A stretch of DNA of 64,000 nt from Candidatus Saccharimonadota bacterium (GTDB taxonomy: Bacteria; Patescibacteriota; Saccharimonadia; Saccharimonadales; Saccharimonadaceae). Shown piece by piece: positions 22,813 to 31,266 of this stretch. The DNA is taken from the NCBI GenBank assembly GCA_017512095.1, contig JAFWHC010000003.1, positions 62,001-126,000 of the forward strand, given 5' to 3'. Positions within the stretch are counted from its first letter, which is position 1. Each line of letters begins with the position of its first letter. The position numbers and the translations under genes were made by a program. The notes below the pieces were generated by a model. It did not search any database. It was not told the origin of the DNA and saw only the letters and a program-made list of their open reading frames with translations.

Positions 22813-23591
22813 TGACTCTTCATCTTTTTTCGTGGAACGTCAATGGCCTTCGTGCTGTTCTTAGAAAAGGCGCCCTCCAACAATTCCTAAAGGACTATAG
22901 CCCCGACATCCTCTGCCTACAAGAAATCAAATGTAAACCCGACCAACTCACTCCACTCGAACTCGCCGAGCTCGAAAAAGACTACCAAATCTTCTGGCAC
23001 CCCGCTGCCCGCCCCGGCTACTCCGGCACGGCTATATTATTAAACAAAAATCTTTCTGCTAAAAAAATAGAAAATAATTTTGATTATTTAGATGAAGGCA
23101 GAGTTCTAACCCTAGATTTCGGTAATTTCTACTTAGTCAACGTCTACACCCCAAACTCTAAACCAGACTTATCAAGATTAAACCTCCGCCATGACGACTG
23201 GGACCCCAAATTCAAAAACTTGTTAAAAGAACTCGAAAAAGACAAACCCGTCATCACTTGTGGCGACTTCAACGCCGCCCACAAAGAAATCGACCTCGCG
23301 CGCCCCGCCACCAACCATCACAACGCCGGTTTCACCGACGAAGAGCGAGAGGGAATCACGAATTTGCTAAACACCGGCTTTCTCGACACTTTCCGTGAAA
23401 TACACGGAGACGAACAGAGGTACACATGGTGGTCTCATTGGGGTAAAGCGAGAGAAAATAACGTCGGCTGGCGCATCGATTACTTTTTCATTAGCAACAC
23501 ACTCAAGCCAAGCCTCAAAGATGCCGAAATCTACGAACAAGTTCAAGGTTCCGACCACTGCCCAATATCAATCGTCATGGAGCTAAACTAA
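22812..23591 (+). CDS. xthA: Exodeoxyribonuclease III / AP endonuclease
   Basis: A 259-aa enzyme of the EEP superfamily. Motifs: WNVNGLRA (Asn of the metal site), LCLQEIKC (catalytic Glu), FYLVNVYTPNS, ITCGDFNAAHKEIDLARP, and the C-terminal WRIDYFF and GSDHCPI with the catalytic His. It repairs abasic sites and resects 3' ends. The length matches XthA (about 268 aa). It is coupled to smpB (TGATG) and to the next gene (TAATG). Confidence 0.95.
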   Translation: MTLHLFSWNVNGLRAVLRKGALQQFLKDYSPDILCLQEIKCKPDQLTPLELAELEKDYQIFWHPAARPGYSGTAILLNKNLSAKKIENNFDYLDEGRVLTLDFGNFYLVNVYTPNSKPDLSRLNLRHDDWDPKFKNLLKELEKDKPVITCGDFNAAHKEIDLARPATNHHNAGFTDEEREGITNLLNTGFLDTFREIHGDEQRYTWWSHWGKARENNVGWRIDYFFISNTLKPSLKDAEIYEQVQGSDHCPISIVMELN

Positions 23592-24403
23592 TGCCAACAC
23601 CGACCAACCCCGCACCATATTGGAACAAAAAAGGCGAAGCATCAAACATCGCAAACGACCTCGCCTGGAATTTTCCCGAACAAAAACAAGGCATTGTTTC
23701 TGTCGTTGGTGGCAACCGCGAAGCTTTCTCAACCGAAGTCAAAATCACCGACTATCTCGCCAAATACTTTCCAATGATAAAAACCATCAAGAACCATTTC
23801 CCGGATGTCTTAAAAAAACAACTCCCACCGCTCGAAAACATTTTTTTCTACCCCTCAACCGAAACTGGCTCTTTCACCCCATCTAACGAACTCACCAACT
23901 CAATTCTCGACAGCAACATTACGATTGTCTCCGGCGATTTGTCTAAAAACTCCCTCACTGCCATCGGCATTTCAAGACTCATTCAGTCAAACGAAACCAT
24001 GCCGTTCATCCTAACGCGAGATACGGTCGACCTAGTCAAAAACGAGGCCTTCACTTTTCTGGAGCGAGACGGCATTTTTCTTATCGCCTCTCTCGCCCAA
24101 ATTCAAAAACTCCTTCGCGCTCTCTTTTATCCGCGTCCAGTCCTTCTAAGCTCCCCGATCTTCCCAATCATCGAAACCATCCATAAGTTCACTATCAGCT
24201 ACCCCGTCGCCATCATTACCTTCCACGAAGGCAAAATTATCTGTGCGCACCAAGGCAGTGTCGTCACTATCGACATCAACTCAACTAACTTCACGCCTCT
24301 CTCCCTCTGGTCTGGCGAACTTGCCGCCCGCCTCGCCGCCTTCGCCATGTTTAATCTCCAAAAACCTCTAGCTTCCATGGTTGCAGCCGTAAATTATAAG
24401 TAG
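23591..24403 (+). CDS. Uncharacterised protein, possibly a carbohydrate-kinase-fold relative
   Basis: A 270-aa soluble protein. Near the N-terminus is GIVSVVGGNREAF, reminiscent of the glycine loop of YjeF-C/ribokinase-fold NAD(P)HX dehydratases, and near the end is LSLWSGELAARLAAFAMFN, where dehydratases have a helix of this kind. The typical N(A/T)PHxGE and GD(V)LxG motifs are not seen, so I do not assign the reaction. The start overlaps the xthA stop (TAATG). The stop (24401-24403) directly abuts the metK promoter. Confidence 0.6.
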   Translation: MPTPTNPAPYWNKKGEASNIANDLAWNFPEQKQGIVSVVGGNREAFSTEVKITDYLAKYFPMIKTIKNHFPDVLKKQLPPLENIFFYPSTETGSFTPSNELTNSILDSNITIVSGDLSKNSLTAIGISRLIQSNETMPFILTRDTVDLVKNEAFTFLERDGIFLIASLAQIQKLLRALFYPRPVLLSSPIFPIIETIHKFTISYPVAIITFHEGKIICAHQGSVVTIDINSTNFTPLSLWSGELAARLAAFAMFNLQKPLASMVAAVNYK

Positions 24404-24409
24404 TATAAT
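24381..24409 (+). promoter_or_regulatory. Promoter of metK
   Basis: TTGCAG, 17 nt, TATAAT. The -35 lies in the 3' end of the preceding gene and the -10 directly follows its TAG stop. Confidence 0.65.
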
Positions 24410-24418
24410 AAGACAATA

Positions 24419-24505
24419 ATATCAAGAAGGAGCGAGGGAACGGCCCGTCGACCTCCTACCAACCTATTCAATTAGGTGGTAAATCCGACCAGAAAGGAAA
24501 GATAT
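24419..24505 (+). promoter_or_regulatory. SAM-clan (SAM-I/IV-type) riboswitch of metK
   Basis: Conserved SAM-I core parts occur in order: GAGGGA-x-C-GGCCC, then GA and CC, CAACC, GGUG, AA-x-UCC and AAAGAU. P2 is AGGAG (24428-24432) with CUCCU (24453-24457). P3 is ACCA(A)CCU with AGGUGGU, including the bulged A seen in the SAM-I P3. The closing helix can form from AUAUC (24419-24423) and GAUAU (24501-24505), which contains the first two bases of the metK ATG (24504). The AGAAAGG ribosome-binding site lies between, so SAM binding would block translation. It precedes the gene for SAM synthesis, as expected. Confidence 0.82.
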
Positions 24506-25472
24506 GTTCTATCGAACTGCGGAGAGCGTCTCTCCGAAACACCCTGACAAACTTTGCGACCAAATCAGCGACGCGATTCTGGACGCCTACTTATCAAAAG
24601 ATCCAAATGCCCGTGTTGCCGCCGAAACTTGTGGCGGCCATGGCGTCGTCTTTATCACTGGCGAAATCACCTCAACTGCCGACAATCCTAATTTTGAGGC
24701 AATCGTAAAACGCATCACGGGCGACCCAAAAATTGAAGTCCACACTAAAATCGTCAAACAATCCCCCGAAATTGCCCAAGGCGTTGACGTTGGCGGCGCC
24801 GGCGACCAAGGTATCATGATTGGTTATGCCACTGACGAGACTCCAGAAATGCTCCCTAAAGAAGTCGTCCTTGCTAGACGTCTAAATCAATTCATCTATG
24901 CTCACTTTCCATTTGACGGCAAAACTCAAGTTACGCTCAACCCCAAAGGCGAGCTCGACTCCGTCGTCGCTTCCTTCCAAAACGCGCCGAAGGTTGAATT
25001 GGAAAATCTAATCAAAGAATTCATAACGAAACACGAACTAAACGAAAACGCCAAGATTATCGCAAATCCCGCTGGCGACTGGAACCAGGGCGGCTTCGAA
25101 GCTGACACTGGCCTCACCGGCAGAAAGCTTATCGTCGACAACTACGGCCCGCGTATTCCGATTGGCGGTGGCTGCTTCTCTGGCAAAGACGCAACCAAAG
25201 TCGACCGCAGCGCCGCCTACATGGCCAGACGTGTCGCCGTCGATTACTTAAAAAACCGCCATGCGCACGAAGTTTTTGTCCGCCTCGCTTATGCGATCGG
25301 CCTCGCTGAACCCCTAGAAAAAACTGTTATCATCGACGGCAAACCCGAAGAAATCGAAGGTTACGATTTAACCCCCGCCGGCATCATCAAATCTCTCGAC
25401 CTCAAACGCCCAATCTACGAGCCAACTGCTCGCTATGGTCACTTCGGCGAAGGCTTCGATTGGGACAAATAG
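24504..25472 (+). CDS. metK: S-adenosylmethionine synthase, compact form
   Basis: A 322-aa MetK, shorter than the usual 380-400. It makes SAM from methionine and ATP. Kept motifs are RTAESVSPKHPDKLCDQISDA (His of HPDK), GAGDQGIMIGYA, DTGLTGRK (ATP/Mg), GGGCFSGKD (P-loop-like) and a final helix. The length difference lies mainly around the second domain, where typical loops are short or missing. ATG at 24504 begins inside the riboswitch closing helix. Expression is probably under SAM feedback by that riboswitch. Confidence 0.94.
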   Translation: MFYRTAESVSPKHPDKLCDQISDAILDAYLSKDPNARVAAETCGGHGVVFITGEITSTADNPNFEAIVKRITGDPKIEVHTKIVKQSPEIAQGVDVGGAGDQGIMIGYATDETPEMLPKEVVLARRLNQFIYAHFPFDGKTQVTLNPKGELDSVVASFQNAPKVELENLIKEFITKHELNENAKIIANPAGDWNQGGFEADTGLTGRKLIVDNYGPRIPIGGGCFSGKDATKVDRSAAYMARRVAVDYLKNRHAHEVFVRLAYAIGLAEPLEKTVIIDGKPEEIEGYDLTPAGIIKSLDLKRPIYEPTARYGHFGEGFDWDK

Positions 25473-25473
25473 C

Positions 25474-25502
25474 TTGCCAAATCGCTCAAAATACTATATA
25501 AT
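25474..25502 (+). promoter_or_regulatory. Promoter of rpsJ
   Basis: TTGCCA, 17 nt, TATAAT. The same -35 hexamer and spacing as the rplK and rplA promoters. Confidence 0.75.
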
Positions 25503-25529
25503 ATATATACATATTAAATAATCATCCAT

Positions 25530-25562
25530 CTCCGAGAACTCCACTCTTTCGAGGTTACGGAG
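25530..25562 (+). promoter_or_regulatory. Leader hairpin of rpsJ mRNA
   Basis: CTCCG (25530-25534) pairs with CGGAG (25558-25562), with an inner AAC/GTT pairing. AGAAAGGA follows before the ATG. A ribosomal-protein autoregulatory element is plausible but unproven. Confidence 0.4.
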
Positions 25563-25579
25563 AAAGAAAGGAAACCAAA

Positions 25580-25909
25580 ATGGCTGACAAAGCTAGCAAA
25601 GATGAGGGCCTCAAGATTCGCATCCGCCTCAAGGCTTATGACCACCGTGTTATCGACCAGAGCGCTAAACAAATCGTCGACACCGCTATCCGCACCGGCG
25701 CATCCGTGAGCGGTCCTGTGCCTCTCCCAACCAAACGTTCGACTTTCACAGTCGTGAAATCCCCGCATGTCTACAAAACTGGCGGCGAAGCTTTCGAAAT
25801 GAAAGTCCACAAACGCCTCATCGACATCGCTAACGCCACTCCAAAGACCATCGAGAGCCTGCAAAACCTTGCTCTCCCGGCCGGCGTCGATGCCGAAATC
25901 CGCATGTAA
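25580..25909 (+). CDS. rpsJ: 30S ribosomal protein S10
   Basis: A 109-aa S10/NusE. Clear features are [43 protein letters not shown] and [11 protein letters not shown] near the end. It is a 30S head protein and also a NusB/NusG partner. It stands alone here: no rplC or other S10-operon gene follows, unlike the usual bacterial order. AGAAAGGAAA precedes the ATG. Confidence 0.97.
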   Translation: MADKASKDEGLKIRIRLKAYDHRVIDQSAKQIVDTAIRTGASVSGPVPLPTKRSTFTVVKSPHVYKTGGEAFEMKVHKRLIDIANATPKTIESLQNLALPAGVDAEIRM

Positions 25910-25934
25910 GGATAAAAATAAGCACAAAAAATAT

Positions 25935-25963
25935 GGCTCTTGTAAAAAGGAGCCTATTTTTTT
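25935..25963 (+). terminator. Terminator of rpsJ
   Basis: GGCTC (25935-25939) with GAGCC (25950-25954), followed by a T-run. Confidence 0.75.
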
Positions 25964-25968
25964 ATAAT
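25940..25968 (+). promoter_or_regulatory. Promoter of the peptidoglycan-branching operon
   Basis: TTGTAA, 17 nt, TATAAT; the elements overlap the rpsJ terminator. The ATG lies 6 nt after the -10. Confidence 0.6.
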
Positions 25969-25974
25969 AGAGTC

Positions 25975-27246
25975 ATGACAAAAATAGCGCGTCTTAAGAA
26001 ACGCTTTTATTTTATCGTCGCGGGTTACTTCCGCTTTTTCGCTAACTTCGCGCTAAAACGCTGGTCTCCACGCATCATCGCCATCACTGGCTCTGCCGGG
26101 AAGACCACCATGCTTCACATGGTTGAATTCGAGCTCGAAAAAGACGCTCATTATTCCCATGATGCCAACTCGGCTTTTGGCGTCTCCTTTGATTTGCTCG
26201 GCCTTAAAGGCGTCCGCGGCAGCAAATTCCGCTGGCTCTGGCTCTTCATCGCCGCCCCCATTCGAAGCCTATATTATAAACACAAAGAAACCTTCTATGT
26301 TGTCGAAATCGACGCCGAGCGGCCTCGCGAGGCAAGTTTCCTTGCTAAGTGGCTTAAACCGGAAATCACCCTCTGGATTTCTCTCGGTCGTTCTCACGCC
26401 ATTCAGTTTGAGCAAGAAGTTAAAGAAGGAAAATTTGAATCGCTCGACCTCGCCATCACGGACGAATTCGCTAAACTTCCAGAAAACACCAAGTGCCTCG
26501 TCTTTATCGACGGCGACAATGAGCTAATGTGTCGCGCCACCGAAAGCATTCAAGCTCGCGTCAGTAAATTCCACAAAGCCGACATTGTGAAATATTCCGT
26601 CTATCCCACCCGCACTGAATTCGGCACCACTTCAACCACTTTCCGTTTCGACTCGCCACAACCCCGCGACCTTGCTATCCAACTGCTCATGTTAAAAGAC
26701 CTCATGAAATATCTCAAAATCCCACTCAAGACCGATTTTTCCGGCATGCCGCTCCCGCCCGGGCGCAGCAGCTTCTTCTATGGTAAAAACGGCGTCAAAA
26801 TCATAGACAGTTCGTATAACGCCCATCTCATTTCTATGGAAAGTATTCTTGCCATGGCTCGTTCTATGCACGCCAGCCACAAATGGCTCGTCATCGGCGA
26901 TATAGTCGACGAGGGCGACATCGAAGAAGAAGAGCATAAAAAACTCGCCGACATGATTGCAAAAGTTAATCCCGAGGAAATCATTTTAATCGGCAAGCGC
27001 ACTAAAGCTTATACCGCTCCGCGCCTCAAAGAGCTTGGCCTCAGCCCTAAGACCACGCTCGACCCAAAAACAGCCCTAAAATACATCGAAAAACATACCG
27101 AAGGCACGGAAACAATCATTTTTAAGGGCTCCCAATACCTCGAATGGATTATTGAAAAGCTCCTAGAAAACCCAGAAGACGCTAAAAAGCTCTGCCGTCG
27201 TGAACCCGCCGCCGTCAAGCGCCGCAAAAACCGAGGGCTAGAATAA
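25975..27246 (+). CDS. Mur-ligase family protein (MurF-like)
   Basis: A 423-aa Mur ligase relative. A basic/hydrophobic N-terminus leads to the P-loop ITGSAGKTT (about residues 36-44). VVEIDAERPREASFL is equivalent to the carbamylated-Lys/Mg region. The C-terminal substrate domain has IDSSYNAHLISMESILAMA, equivalent to the DxYNANPxS of MurF. It probably joins an amino acid or peptide to a muropeptide-like acceptor. The ATG at 25975 (6 nt after TATAAT) is preferred to an upstream in-frame start at 25933. It heads a five-gene operon that includes two FemAB transferases, so it may be an accessory wall ligase rather than the housekeeping MurF. Confidence 0.75.
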   Translation: MTKIARLKKRFYFIVAGYFRFFANFALKRWSPRIIAITGSAGKTTMLHMVEFELEKDAHYSHDANSAFGVSFDLLGLKGVRGSKFRWLWLFIAAPIRSLYYKHKETFYVVEIDAERPREASFLAKWLKPEITLWISLGRSHAIQFEQEVKEGKFESLDLAITDEFAKLPENTKCLVFIDGDNELMCRATESIQARVSKFHKADIVKYSVYPTRTEFGTTSTTFRFDSPQPRDLAIQLLMLKDLMKYLKIPLKTDFSGMPLPPGRSSFFYGKNGVKIIDSSYNAHLISMESILAMARSMHASHKWLVIGDIVDEGDIEEEEHKKLADMIAKVNPEEIILIGKRTKAYTAPRLKELGLSPKTTLDPKTALKYIEKHTEGTETIIFKGSQYLEWIIEKLLENPEDAKKLCRREPAAVKRRKNRGLE

Positions 27247-27247
27247 A

Positions 27248-28018
27248 ATGAAACAAATGTCCCACGAGGTTCGTAAAGTCGCGCCTAAAAAACCCGAAGA
27301 ACTTAATAGTGTTTGGAACGGCGAAGCTAAAACCAAAAACCTCTCCAAGAACAAGACTCTCTACATCATTCACGGCTGGACCTATACAGTCGAGCCATGG
27401 ACAAAGACCATCGAACTTCTAGAAAAAAACAACGTATCGGTCAAAATGCTAAATGTCCCAGGCCTAACCGCGCCTTCAACCCGCGTTTGGACTATAAAAG
27501 AATACGCAGCTTGGGCCGACAAAAACATTCCAACCGGCAGCATTGCTCTTGGCCATAGCAACGGCGGACGCATCTTGCTCAATCTCTGCGCGGCGAAACC
27601 AAACAAACTTCAAAAGCTCATTCTTCTTGACGCCGCCGGCGTCTATGAACCATCCAAAAAACGCGATATCCTGCGCAAAGTTGCCAAGCTCGGTGCCCCG
27701 CTTAAAAAAATCGCCATCATCGACAAGGTCTTTCACAAAATCACGGGCAGTACAGATTATCAAAAAGCGCCCGAAAACATGAAACAAACCCTCACCAATA
27801 TGCTAGACAGCGATAAGGAACTTGTCCTCGCTAAGGTTACCACTCCGACCGCCATCCTTTGGGGCGAAGACGACACTATCACTCCTCCGCGCCAAGCGCA
27901 CGTCCTAAAACGCAAGCTCGCCGATTCAACCCTAAATATCCATGAAGATTGGACGCACGCTCCCTATATCTCCGACCCCGCTGGTCTCGCCAAGGCAATC
28001 CTAAAGGAGCTAAAATGA
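27248..28018 (+). CDS. Alpha/beta-hydrolase-fold protein
   Basis: A 256-aa alpha/beta hydrolase. The oxyanion-hole HGW (about residues 42-44), nucleophile elbow GHSNGG (Ser104), acid in LWGEDDTITPP (about residue 217) and His in DWTHAPYIS (about residue 240) form a complete triad. No signal peptide, so it acts in the cytoplasm. It lies 1 nt after the Mur-ligase gene and overlaps the next gene by ATGA. An amidase, esterase or editing thioesterase for wall precursors would fit the setting, but the substrate is unknown. Confidence 0.8.
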   Translation: MKQMSHEVRKVAPKKPEELNSVWNGEAKTKNLSKNKTLYIIHGWTYTVEPWTKTIELLEKNNVSVKMLNVPGLTAPSTRVWTIKEYAAWADKNIPTGSIALGHSNGGRILLNLCAAKPNKLQKLILLDAAGVYEPSKKRDILRKVAKLGAPLKKIAIIDKVFHKITGSTDYQKAPENMKQTLTNMLDSDKELVLAKVTTPTAILWGEDDTITPPRQAHVLKRKLADSTLNIHEDWTHAPYISDPAGLAKAILKELK

Positions 28019-29178
28019 TTTTCTTAGGGTTAGCCAGCAACTACACCGCAAGAGACATCTGGCGTCATTCTTTCGCCTACGGCACCAAAAAACATTACGA
28101 CGCTCTCGAATCTACGCTCGCTGAACGCTATGGTGGCGACCTCTCTTGCACTTCACTCGTCTATTCCGGCCGTACAGCAATTTGTCTCGCCCTAAAAAGT
28201 TTCATCTCCTCCGGAAGAATAAAAAAGGGCGACCATGTCGTCATTAACGGCTTCACCTGCCACGCCGTCCTGGAAGCAGTTAAGGCTGCCGGCTTAGAAC
28301 CGGTTTTCGCCGATCTTGAGCGCGCAGCAAACGGCCAAATCCTACCAAACTACTCCGCCGACACTCTCGAATCCCTCATAAAAAACGACTCAAAAATTAA
28401 AGCATTTATTCTTCAAAACTCCTTCGGCTTCCCGGTCGACATTCGTCAATTCGAAAAAGTCAAAGCAAAATACAATCTCCTGCTTCTTGAGGACCTTGCT
28501 CATTGCACTGGTCGAAAATATCCCGACGGACGAGAAATCGGCACCGTTGGCGACGCTACATGTCTGTCATTCGGCAAAGGCAAAAGCATTGACACGATAA
28601 CCGGCGGCGCAGTGATTCTTCGAGACAAAAACTTAAGCTTCCCAAGTTCTTTCGATAAAACTAAACTCAAACGCCGCGAATGCACCGGTGACGCTCCGCG
28701 TGCAAGTTGGTATCCTTTGTTTGCCGCCATCGCTCGCGGACTTTCTCATGTCCATCTAGAAAAATATTGGCTCGGACTTCTCCTAAAACTAAAATGGATC
28801 GAACGTTCCGCCGACACAAAGCTGAAACTCGATGTCTCGCTCACGCATTGGCAAGCTAAGCTTGCTCTCCGCCAAGTTAAACTTTTAAAGAACACGGCGC
28901 TTCGCGAGTTCTTTGTCGTTGACGACCGTGAAGCTTGTCTTAAAGAACTAGCGAAACATGGTTTCCGCCTTAAAGAACTTTGGTACGAAGTTCCTGTCGC
29001 GCCAGAACGATATTATAAACAAGCTAAGTTCCCCGAAGAAAAATGCCCAAACGCCGTCTTTTTTGCCGCACATGTCGTCAATCTGCCAACGTGGTATAAA
29101 TCACCTCGCCAAAAGCGTGAAGTCGCCGCCGCAAGAAAAATCATCAAGCGCTATGAACTAAAGGGGGCGACAAAATGA
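28015..29178 (+). CDS. DegT/DnrJ/EryC1-type PLP enzyme
   Basis: A 387-aa fold-type I PLP protein of the DegT/DnrJ/EryC1/StrS aminotransferase family. Visible parts are VYSGRTAICLALK (cofactor phosphate), LLLLEDLAHCTG (Asp-x-x-His), and TCLSFGKGKSIDTITGGAV with Lys188 or Lys190 as the Schiff-base Lys. The family transaminates keto-sugars, but some members act on other substrates. The start at 28015 (ATGA overlap with the hydrolase stop) is used; a longer in-frame start at 27949 would overlap the hydrolase by 70 nt. It could prepare an amino donor or amino sugar for the wall enzymes around it. Confidence 0.75.
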   Translation: MIFLGLASNYTARDIWRHSFAYGTKKHYDALESTLAERYGGDLSCTSLVYSGRTAICLALKSFISSGRIKKGDHVVINGFTCHAVLEAVKAAGLEPVFADLERAANGQILPNYSADTLESLIKNDSKIKAFILQNSFGFPVDIRQFEKVKAKYNLLLLEDLAHCTGRKYPDGREIGTVGDATCLSFGKGKSIDTITGGAVILRDKNLSFPSSFDKTKLKRRECTGDAPRASWYPLFAAIARGLSHVHLEKYWLGLLLKLKWIERSADTKLKLDVSLTHWQAKLALRQVKLLKNTALREFFVVDDREACLKELAKHGFRLKELWYEVPVAPERYYKQAKFPEEKCPNAVFFAAHVVNLPTWYKSPRQKREVAAARKIIKRYELKGATK

Positions 29179-30170
29179 CCGAAACCTGGAATAAAATTCT
29201 CGAACAACACCCTGAAGCTAATTTTCTCCAGAGCCCTCTCTGGGCCGAAGCTAACCGTCTCGAAGGACACAAGCTCATCGTTCGCACATTCGGCGACGAC
29301 GCCATGTTCCTTGGCATCGTCAAAGACGCCCGCCGTGGCCGCTATCTAGAAATCCCCGGTGGACCACTTTTAAACTGGGACGACCAAAAACTCGTTAAAA
29401 CCGTCTTCGAAACCATCATCGCCGAAGCCAAAAAAGAAAAATGCGTTTTTGTTCGCTTCCGCCCTCAGCTCGAAAAGTCCCAAGCTACGGAACAGTATAT
29501 CGAAAACCTAAAAAAATCTTTCGACTTGCGCCCGGCTCCGATGCATCTTCACGCTCAAAACACCGTCATTCTCGACCTCACCAAAACGGAAGACGAACTA
29601 CTCATGTCGATGCGTCGCCAAACGCGCTATGAAGTTCGTCGTGGCGAAAAGCTTGGTCTAAAAGTCTTAGAAGATGCAAGCGAAGCGGCCTTTGATGATT
29701 TTCATAAGGTCCAAGCCGAAACCGCCAAACGCCAAAACTTCATTCCGCCCTCAAAAAAAGAGCTCCTCGCTGAACGCACCGCCTTCATGCCGGATCATTT
29801 AAAGCTCTACAAAGTTGTCGACGCAGAAAATCGCCCAGTCGCCTATGGCCTAATTCTAACCTATGGCAACGAAGCGGAATATTTTGAAGCCGCCTCAACC
29901 GATCTAAACCGCAAGCTTCCCGGCAGCACCGCCCTCCTTTGGCAAGCCATTAAAGATTTAAAAAGCCAAGGCCTCAAACGTTTTAATCTCTGGGGCATCG
30001 CCCCGCCCGGCGTCGAACACCACCGCTATTCTGGCGTCACCACGTTCAAGACCGGCTTCGGCGGCGAAATTGTCGAGTTTATCCCCGCCCAAGACATTGT
30101 CATTAGTAAGCTAAAATATAAACTCGACGAGCTAGTCGAAACTGCCCGCAAAAAGAAAAGGAACCTCTAA
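29175..30170 (+). CDS. FemAB-family peptidoglycan aminoacyltransferase, copy 1
   Basis: A 331-aa protein of the FemABX family: two GNAT-like domains that use aminoacyl-tRNA to add amino acids to the lipid II stem peptide. Family pieces are NFLQSPLWAEA near the start, LEIPGGPLLNW, KTEDELLMSMRRQTRYEVRRGEKLGL before domain 2, EYFEAASTDLNRKLPG, LLWQAIKDLKSQGLKRFNLWGI and the final TTFKTGFGG. It starts with an ATGA overlap with the DegT-like gene. A paralogue follows after 1 nt; two copies suggest a two-residue or asymmetric cross-bridge. Confidence 0.88.
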   Translation: MTETWNKILEQHPEANFLQSPLWAEANRLEGHKLIVRTFGDDAMFLGIVKDARRGRYLEIPGGPLLNWDDQKLVKTVFETIIAEAKKEKCVFVRFRPQLEKSQATEQYIENLKKSFDLRPAPMHLHAQNTVILDLTKTEDELLMSMRRQTRYEVRRGEKLGLKVLEDASEAAFDDFHKVQAETAKRQNFIPPSKKELLAERTAFMPDHLKLYKVVDAENRPVAYGLILTYGNEAEYFEAASTDLNRKLPGSTALLWQAIKDLKSQGLKRFNLWGIAPPGVEHHRYSGVTTFKTGFGGEIVEFIPAQDIVISKLKYKLDELVETARKKKRNL

Positions 30171-30171
30171 A

Positions 30172-31209
30172 ATGTCCAAACAACCTATCATCGCCATCAT
30201 TGACGCCGGAAATAAAGAACTCTGGGACGAGTTTGTCACAGGCCACAGAGAGGCTAACTTCCTTCAAAGCTGGGATTTTTATGAGTTCCATGCTTCGCGC
30301 GGTAATAAAATTGTTCGCAAAATCGCCGTCGACGCAGAAGGTAAAATTATCGCTGCTTACGCCGGCGTCGTTGAAGACGCTAAACGCGGCCGTTATCTCG
30401 CCATTGCTGGCGGCCCAATTCTTGACTGGCAAAACAAGCCTCTCGTTGATAAGATTTTTGATGACATAAAGCAAGAAGGCAAGCGCCACAAATGTGTCTT
30501 CGTCCGCCTTCGCCCACAACTTGAGCTGAGCGATAAATCTCTCAGACTCATGCAGTCGCACGGCTTTAAAAAGGCTCCGATGTTTCTTTCCGTCGAATAC
30601 GCCGGCATCTTGAATCTCGAAAAATCCGAAGCAGAAATTCTCAAAAACGCTTCTCAAGGCTTCCGTCGCAAACTTCGCAAAGCCGAGAAAAACAATCTCA
30701 CTGTCGAAACCAGTCAAGATCCAAAAATCATGAAAGATTTTTGCAAACTAGAAAAGCTCCACGCCTCTCGTCAAGGCTATGTGCCGTTCACCGATTCTTT
30801 TCTCACTAAACAATTTGAAGCTTTTGCTAAAAACAACGAAGTCGTTATGTATGTCGGCAAAAAGGACGGTGAAATCCTCGCCATGAACTTCATGATTTTC
30901 TATGGCAACGAAGCCAGCTATCACTACGGTGTTTCTTCCGACCTTGGCACAAAATACTCCGTCGCCCCTCTCCTCCATCTCGAAGCCATGCGCGAAGCCA
31001 GAAAACGCAGTATCAAACGCTATAATCTCTGGGGCATCGTCGGCACCGAAGAAACCGGACATCGTTTCTTCGGCGTCAGCGAGTTTAAACGTTCTTTTGG
31101 CTGCGAAGAGTTAAAATATACTCCCGCTCACGATTTTGTCATTAACAAACCAAAATACCAGCTCACTAAACTCATCGAAACCGCTCGCAAACATCACCGC
31201 CACGTTTAA
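30172..31209 (+). CDS. FemAB-family peptidoglycan aminoacyltransferase, copy 2
   Basis: A 345-aa paralogue of the upstream gene: NFLQSWDFYEF, LAIAGGPILDW, KNASQGFRRKLRKAEKNNLTV, SYHYGVSSDLGTKYSVAP, RYNLWGIVGTEETGHRFFGVSEFKRSFGG-like ending. The same two-GNAT layout is kept, including the NLWGI segment near the C-terminus. It would add a second amino acid to the peptide bridge, as FemA and FemB do in staphylococci. It is the last gene of the operon. The two copies have clearly diverged. Confidence 0.87.
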   Translation: MSKQPIIAIIDAGNKELWDEFVTGHREANFLQSWDFYEFHASRGNKIVRKIAVDAEGKIIAAYAGVVEDAKRGRYLAIAGGPILDWQNKPLVDKIFDDIKQEGKRHKCVFVRLRPQLELSDKSLRLMQSHGFKKAPMFLSVEYAGILNLEKSEAEILKNASQGFRRKLRKAEKNNLTVETSQDPKIMKDFCKLEKLHASRQGYVPFTDSFLTKQFEAFAKNNEVVMYVGKKDGEILAMNFMIFYGNEASYHYGVSSDLGTKYSVAPLLHLEAMREARKRSIKRYNLWGIVGTEETGHRFFGVSEFKRSFGCEELKYTPAHDFVINKPKYQLTKLIETARKHHRHV

Positions 31210-31248
31210 AAATATCAAAAAATCATTCTTCCATTTTCATTTTGCTTT

Positions 31249-31257
31249 TGCTAAAAT
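31249..31257 (+). promoter_or_regulatory. Extended -10 promoter of surface-protein module 2
   Basis: TGcTAAAAT, 9 nt before the ATG at 31267. Confidence 0.6.
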
Positions 31258-31266
31258 AGAAACATA

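Noticed and set aside
27949-28014. Longer start for the DegT-like gene
   Set aside because: It would overlap the hydrolase by 70 nt; the ATGA at 28015 matches the coupling used throughout this operon.
27248-29178. Recoding of TGA as Gly or Trp
   Set aside because: TGA ends several genes in ATGA and TGATG overlaps exactly where homology stops, so TGA is a stop here.
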